DNA of 9,546 bases from Candidatus Omnitrophota bacterium (GTDB lineage Bacteria > Omnitrophota > Gorgyraeia > Gygaellales > Profunditerraquicolaceae). The notes below the pieces were generated by a model that was not told the origin of the DNA, did no database searches, and worked only from the letters and a program-made list of their open reading frames with translations. The stretch is taken from positions 1 through 9,546 of the forward strand of contig JAHISH010000282.1 of assembly GCA_018818365.1 (NCBI GenBank), read 5' to 3'. This document shows positions 6,760-9,546 of this stretch, piece by piece (positions within the stretch are counted from its first letter, which is position 1; each line of letters begins with the position of its first letter). The position numbers were made by a program, and so were the translations under genes.

Positions 6760-8493
6760 TTAAGAATACACTGTTTCTTGCTGAAGAGGCAGGATAAGGT
6801 CTGAGAATTTTGGCCATACCGGCCTTCCATCCTTGGGCGAAACTGGGGAAAACGCTGGCGCCTCGGTGCCTCCCGGAGCAGAACGCAACACATATAAAAA
6901 GACGTATCGGCCGAAAAGGCGGTACATCGTCTTTAGTTGCATCTTCCCGGAGAAAGACTGCAGGAACGTCGCCGGATCTGAACCTTCCCCTTTTTCCAAG
7001 ATGACATAAAGAAGCTGGCTCGGATTTTCCGTAAGCCCCACCTCTTTCACGTGGTAATTGGCGACGATATAATCAAACATCTCCTTATCTTTATTCTCCA
7101 ATTGGCGTGCAAATTCTGCCGGATAAAAACAAATATAGCGAATAGCGAATTCCCCTTCCTTCTCTTTGAAATCATCGAAAGTTTCCGGCCAGCCCATGTA
7201 GCGGCGCGCATAACGGGCAATCCCCACTCCTTGGGGGAACGTATTCAAAAAGATTCTTTCCTGAGGATCGGTTAACTCTTGCAGAGTCTCCCCGGCCACC
7301 TCTTCTCCTAAAAAGACCGTGGCATGCATACGGGTGATAGACTGGTATACCCAAGGGACAGAACCCGCCGCCACGGCAATCAGAAGGAAAATCAGAAAAT
7401 AGCGTTTAAATTCCTGACGTGCGATCTCTGAAAAGATAAAGAGTGCGTAGGTTGACGCCACGCAGGCCAAGGTCAGAAAAGGCATCTGGTAGTAATTGTG
7501 CTGATTAATATAATCCGAGAATACCATACTATAAGGAATAATCGCCACGGCCCAACCCATAATAAAACGGTCGATAATCCCTTTCCTGCGCACAAAGGCG
7601 ATAATGATTCCGAGTGCGGTTAAGATCACATAGACCAAGGTAAAATTTTCACCCCTGGTATACCACCAGATCATCTTGCCGTACTGCTGCCAATAGGTAG
7701 GGGTAAAGATAGCAAAAAGCTGCACACGGTTAAGTTCCTGGAATTCCCATTGTCCGATACACTTGAACCAGGCGATAGTTAAGGGGATAAAGATAAAAGA
7801 AGCTACTGCTATCTTAAGACAACGGGAAAACTCTTTTCTCTCCTTAAAGAGCCCATAAAAAGGAAAATACCACAACACAGGAAAAAGGCCGATTAAGAAA
7901 CTGGATTTATAGAGCCAGGCCATAGAAAAGAAAAGCCCGCCTAAAAACAGGTTATACCTCTTAAAGGTAGCGCTAAAACGCAGATAACACAACTCCCCCA
8001 ATATCATGAAAAAGAACGCGGGGCTCTCCGGCTGGAGGTTGCGCGAGAAGAAAACCGCCAACGGCAAAAACGATAAGAGAAATGCCGTAAAGAGGGCAAA
8101 AAGGGTATTATTAAAAAGAAGCATCGCGGTGAAATAAATAACGATGATACTGCCTACCCCGAAAAGGATATTGAATAAACGCGGTCCCCAGATATTCTCC
8201 CCAAGCAGCTTCCAGGCCGCGATGATCTGATAGGTAATTAACGGTGCCTGCGGATACAGGCGTATCACTGACTTCTCCTCAAAGGGATTGTAAAAATAGA
8301 TGCGCCTGCTGATGAAATCTCCGGTACTGTTCATCTCCTGCGCCATGCTCAAGTATTCGTTCTCTTTCATGTTGTGGTACCCAATGGAAGGAAAATCGAA
8401 GCGGTAGATACGTAAACCCAAGCCCATAATAATAATGGCGCCCATAATTAAGAGCGCCATGCGTCGTGGCATATGAAATAATTTTTCTAACAT
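6760..8493 (-). CDS. GT39-type (ArnT/PMT-like) integral membrane glycosyltransferase
   Basis: This 577-residue protein is probably a GT-C enzyme that transfers a sugar from a polyprenyl-phosphate donor on the outer face of the inner membrane. Hydrophobic segments by eye lie near residues 12-30, 82-97, 104-126, 130-150, 157-172, 182-214, 228-243, 283-301, 310-325, 337-355 and 364-383, about 10-12 passes. The first outer loop has ENEYLSMA (44-51), which takes the place of the catalytic DE motif of the family. YPQAPLITY (80-88) and QHNYYQMP (331-338) match further conserved GT39 elements. Residues about 385-577 form a soluble C-terminal domain, as in ArnT-like proteins. The ATG at 8493 has no good Shine-Dalgarno nearby; the closest, GGAGG, is 31 bases upstream. 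An in-frame TAA lies just upstream, so no longer form is possible except by a later start. The acceptor cannot be told from the sequence. Confidence 0.88.
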   Translation of the reverse strand: MLEKLFHMPRRMALLIMGAIIIMGLGLRIYRFDFPSIGYHNMKENEYLSMAQEMNSTGDFISRRIYFYNPFEEKSVIRLYPQAPLITYQIIAAWKLLGENIWGPRLFNILFGVGSIIVIYFTAMLLFNNTLFALFTAFLLSFLPLAVFFSRNLQPESPAFFFMILGELCYLRFSATFKRYNLFLGGLFFSMAWLYKSSFLIGLFPVLWYFPFYGLFKERKEFSRCLKIAVASFIFIPLTIAWFKCIGQWEFQELNRVQLFAIFTPTYWQQYGKMIWWYTRGENFTLVYVILTALGIIIAFVRRKGIIDRFIMGWAVAIIPYSMVFSDYINQHNYYQMPFLTLACVASTYALFIFSEIARQEFKRYFLIFLLIAVAAGSVPWVYQSITRMHATVFLGEEVAGETLQELTDPQERIFLNTFPQGVGIARYARRYMGWPETFDDFKEKEGEFAIRYICFYPAEFARQLENKDKEMFDYIVANYHVKEVGLTENPSQLLYVILEKGEGSDPATFLQSFSGKMQLKTMYRLFGRYVFLYVLRSAPGGTEAPAFSPVSPKDGRPVWPKFSDLILPLQQETVYS

Positions 8494-8524
8494 AATCGAA
8501 AAAGTTTTTTAACTGCCCCACTTA

Positions 8525-8566
8525 CCTCCGCGGCGAATTATTATTTTTTATATCATAAATCGGAGG
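8525..8566 (-). repeat. Inverted repeat pairing CCTCCG with CGGAGG before the GT39 gene
   Basis: In the transcript, CCUCCG (8566-8561) can pair with CGGAGG (8530-8525) across a 30-nt AT-rich loop. The downstream arm contains the only strong Shine-Dalgarno-like GGAGG in the gap. The candidate -10 box at 8547-8552 lies between the arms, so only read-through transcripts from the GT2 gene would carry both. The repeat is seen directly; function is inference and a 6-bp stem with a long loop is weak. Confidence 0.3.
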
Positions 8567-8575
8567 GGAATGCAA
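8547..8575 (-). promoter_or_regulatory. Possible sigma70-type promoter before the GT39 gene
   Basis: TTGCAT (8575-8570) and TATAAA (8552-8547) are 17 bp apart on the minus strand. The -10 box matches 5 of 6 consensus bases, but the -35 box only 3 of 6, and the region is AT-rich, which favours chance matches. Transcription would start near 8540, giving a leader of about 47 nt before the GT39 ATG. If real, it would drive the four tightly packed genes down to the YvcK fusion; if not, they are read from a promoter upstream of the window through the GT2 gene. Confidence 0.4.
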
Positions 8576-8578
8576 GCC

Positions 8579-9546
8579 TTATCGCTGCGTTGCCGCTTGA
8601 ACAGGATGAATCCATTCCTTGAGGAATCCTGCCGACCACCCCCACAAGAAGAGAAGGATTACAATCGGAGCGATAAACGCCTGCTTCAATGATCGTGAAG
8701 AAAGATACGAAATAATCATTATAAATATCCAAAATACTATATTCCCCGAAAAATAAAGCCCGGCCCTACCTGACCCAAGCATCATTGCCGTTATTAAGAA
8801 AAACAACGGGATGCTTATCCCAACCCCCCAATGGAATATATTGAATAAGGATGGGTGTTTTTTCCCTACCTGAACCCTGCCGATCGCAAAACGATACATC
8901 TGCCGGAGAAGTTCCCCCGGCGCACGACATCGTCTGTGCCAAAGGACCACATCGGCAACCGCGAGAAGCCGGTATCCTGCGTGACGAATCATAAAATTCA
9001 ACCATACATCTTCATTGGTTAAAAGGCTTTCCTCTATCGGCATCACACGCTGCAACGCTTCCCGTCGATAGACTGCATTGCATCCGGGGATATCACGAAC
9101 CTCCTCGGTTGTCTTATGCTGTTGTCGGTGCGCGGTCGCGTGTGCCATTTCGGCACACTGGAAAAGAAAATCAACCGCCTTCTCAAAATCACCGCTTTCC
9201 TGACAAGTAAACGTCTTGCCTCCTATTCCACCGACGGTATAGTCGGAGAAATGCCCCACCGCATTTTTCATCCACTGGGGATCAAAGATACAATCCGCAT
9301 CGCTAAACGCCACCAACTCTCCCCTCGCTTCTTTGAATCCCAAATTCCTCCCTGAAACAACGGTCTGCCGCGGATTTCTTAATACTCTTACCCCGCAAGA
9401 CAACGCGATATCTCTTGAGGTATCGGAAGATTCCCCATCTACGACAATGACCTCAACGCAATCGCGAGGATAATCTAATTTCTCCAGGGAACTAAGACAC
9501 TGGCGAAGGAAAGATTCTTCGTTCTTCACCGGAATAATTATAGAGA
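8579..9546 (-). CDS. Family 2 glycosyltransferase with C-terminal membrane segments, 5' end cut by window
   Basis: It probably transfers a sugar from an NDP-sugar on the cytoplasmic side of the inner membrane. The frame is open to the window edge: the codons just before the GTG at 9529 read SIIIP, completing the classic GT2 opening SIIIPVKNEESF, so that GTG is an internal valine and the true start lies outside. The 321 visible residues show VDGESSDTS, GRNLGFKEARGELV, the metal-binding DAD in AFSDADCIF, an acidic TNEDVWLNF segment near the catalytic-base position, and WHRRCRAPGELLRQMYRFAIG after it. About 100 C-terminal residues are mostly hydrophobic, with about three membrane segments (ISIPLFFLITAMML, IVFWIFIMIISYL, FIAPIVILLFLWGW). 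Such membrane-tailed GT2 enzymes often act on lipid-linked or surface polysaccharide intermediates. An 85-bp gap separates it from the GT39 gene on the same strand. Donor and acceptor are unknown. Confidence 0.9.
   Translation of the reverse strand, partial: SIIIPVKNEESFLRQCLSSLEKLDYPRDCVEVIVVDGESSDTSRDIALSCGVRVLRNPRQTVVSGRNLGFKEARGELVAFSDADCIFDPQWMKNAVGHFSDYTVGGIGGKTFTCQESGDFEKAVDFLFQCAEMAHATAHRQQHKTTEEVRDIPGCNAVYRREALQRVMPIEESLLTNEDVWLNFMIRHAGYRLLAVADVVLWHRRCRAPGELLRQMYRFAIGRVQVGKKHPSLFNIFHWGVGISIPLFFLITAMMLGSGRAGLYFSGNIVFWIFIMIISYLSSRSLKQAFIAPIVILLFLWGWSAGFLKEWIHPVQAATQR

Noticed and set aside
6756..6893. Longer rSAM protein with 46 more residues inside the GT39 gene
   Set aside because: The extension is a shadow of the GT39 C-terminus. 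The ATG at 6755, 4 bp after the GT39 stop, fits the compact operon pattern.
8279..8521. 80-codon minus-strand ORF from a GTG three bases after GGAGG, containing A-AAA-AAC in frame
   Set aside because: The heptamer looks like a -1 slippery site, but a -1 shift runs into TAG within a few codons and the GT39 frame would need +1. The ORF otherwise lies inside the GT39 gene and shows no recognisable domain, so it is treated as a shadow.
8531..8560. T-rich stretch after the GT2 gene as an intrinsic terminator
   Set aside because: On the minus strand this stretch reads as A-rich, and no GC-rich hairpin directly precedes a U-run in the transcript.

Overview
All the genes in this window lie on the minus strand: seven protein-coding genes, two of them cut by the window edges. 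Read in the direction of transcription (high to low coordinates) they are a family 2 glycosyltransferase (5' end off the window), a GT39-type membrane glycosyltransferase, a radical SAM/SPASM enzyme, a glycosyltransferase fused to a second radical SAM/SPASM enzyme, a receiver-like domain fused to a YvcK/CofD-like protein, a B12-binding-domain radical SAM enzyme, and a sugar-phosphate nucleotidyltransferase (3' end off the window). No tRNA, rRNA, CRISPR array, insertion sequence or phage gene was seen.

Layout. Positions 8579-9546 hold the first GT2 gene. An AT-rich 85-bp gap (8494-8578) carries a possible promoter and an inverted repeat. From 8493 to 2256 four genes are packed with gaps of 2-4 bp, which implies one operon with translational coupling: GT39, rSAM-SPASM, GT2::rSAM-SPASM and receiver::YvcK. 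A 196-bp gap (2060-2255) follows, with an inverted-repeat cluster at the YvcK stop codon and a near-consensus sigma70-type promoter (TTGACA, 16 bp, TATACT). That promoter should drive the last two genes, B12-rSAM and nucleotidyltransferase, which are 22 bp apart.

How the genes may work together. A nucleotidyltransferase makes activated sugar. Cytoplasmic GT2 enzymes transfer sugars, and a GT39 enzyme uses a lipid-linked sugar on the outer side of the membrane. Three radical SAM enzymes could modify sugar, lipid or peptide parts of the product. YvcK proteins are known to bind UDP-sugars and tie envelope synthesis to carbon status. The simplest reading is a cell-surface glycan or glycolipid locus rich in radical chemistry; the product cannot be read from the sequence. 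No small RiPP-like precursor ORF was seen beside the SPASM enzymes.

Organism. This is a bacterium with moderate GC content by eye. The mix of B12-rSAM, SPASM enzymes, glycosyltransferases and domain fusions would suit an uncultured candidate-phylum lineage such as Omnitrophota or relatives, but that is a low-confidence guess from gene content, not from a marker gene. The most unusual items are the GT2::rSAM-SPASM fusion and the receiver::YvcK fusion.
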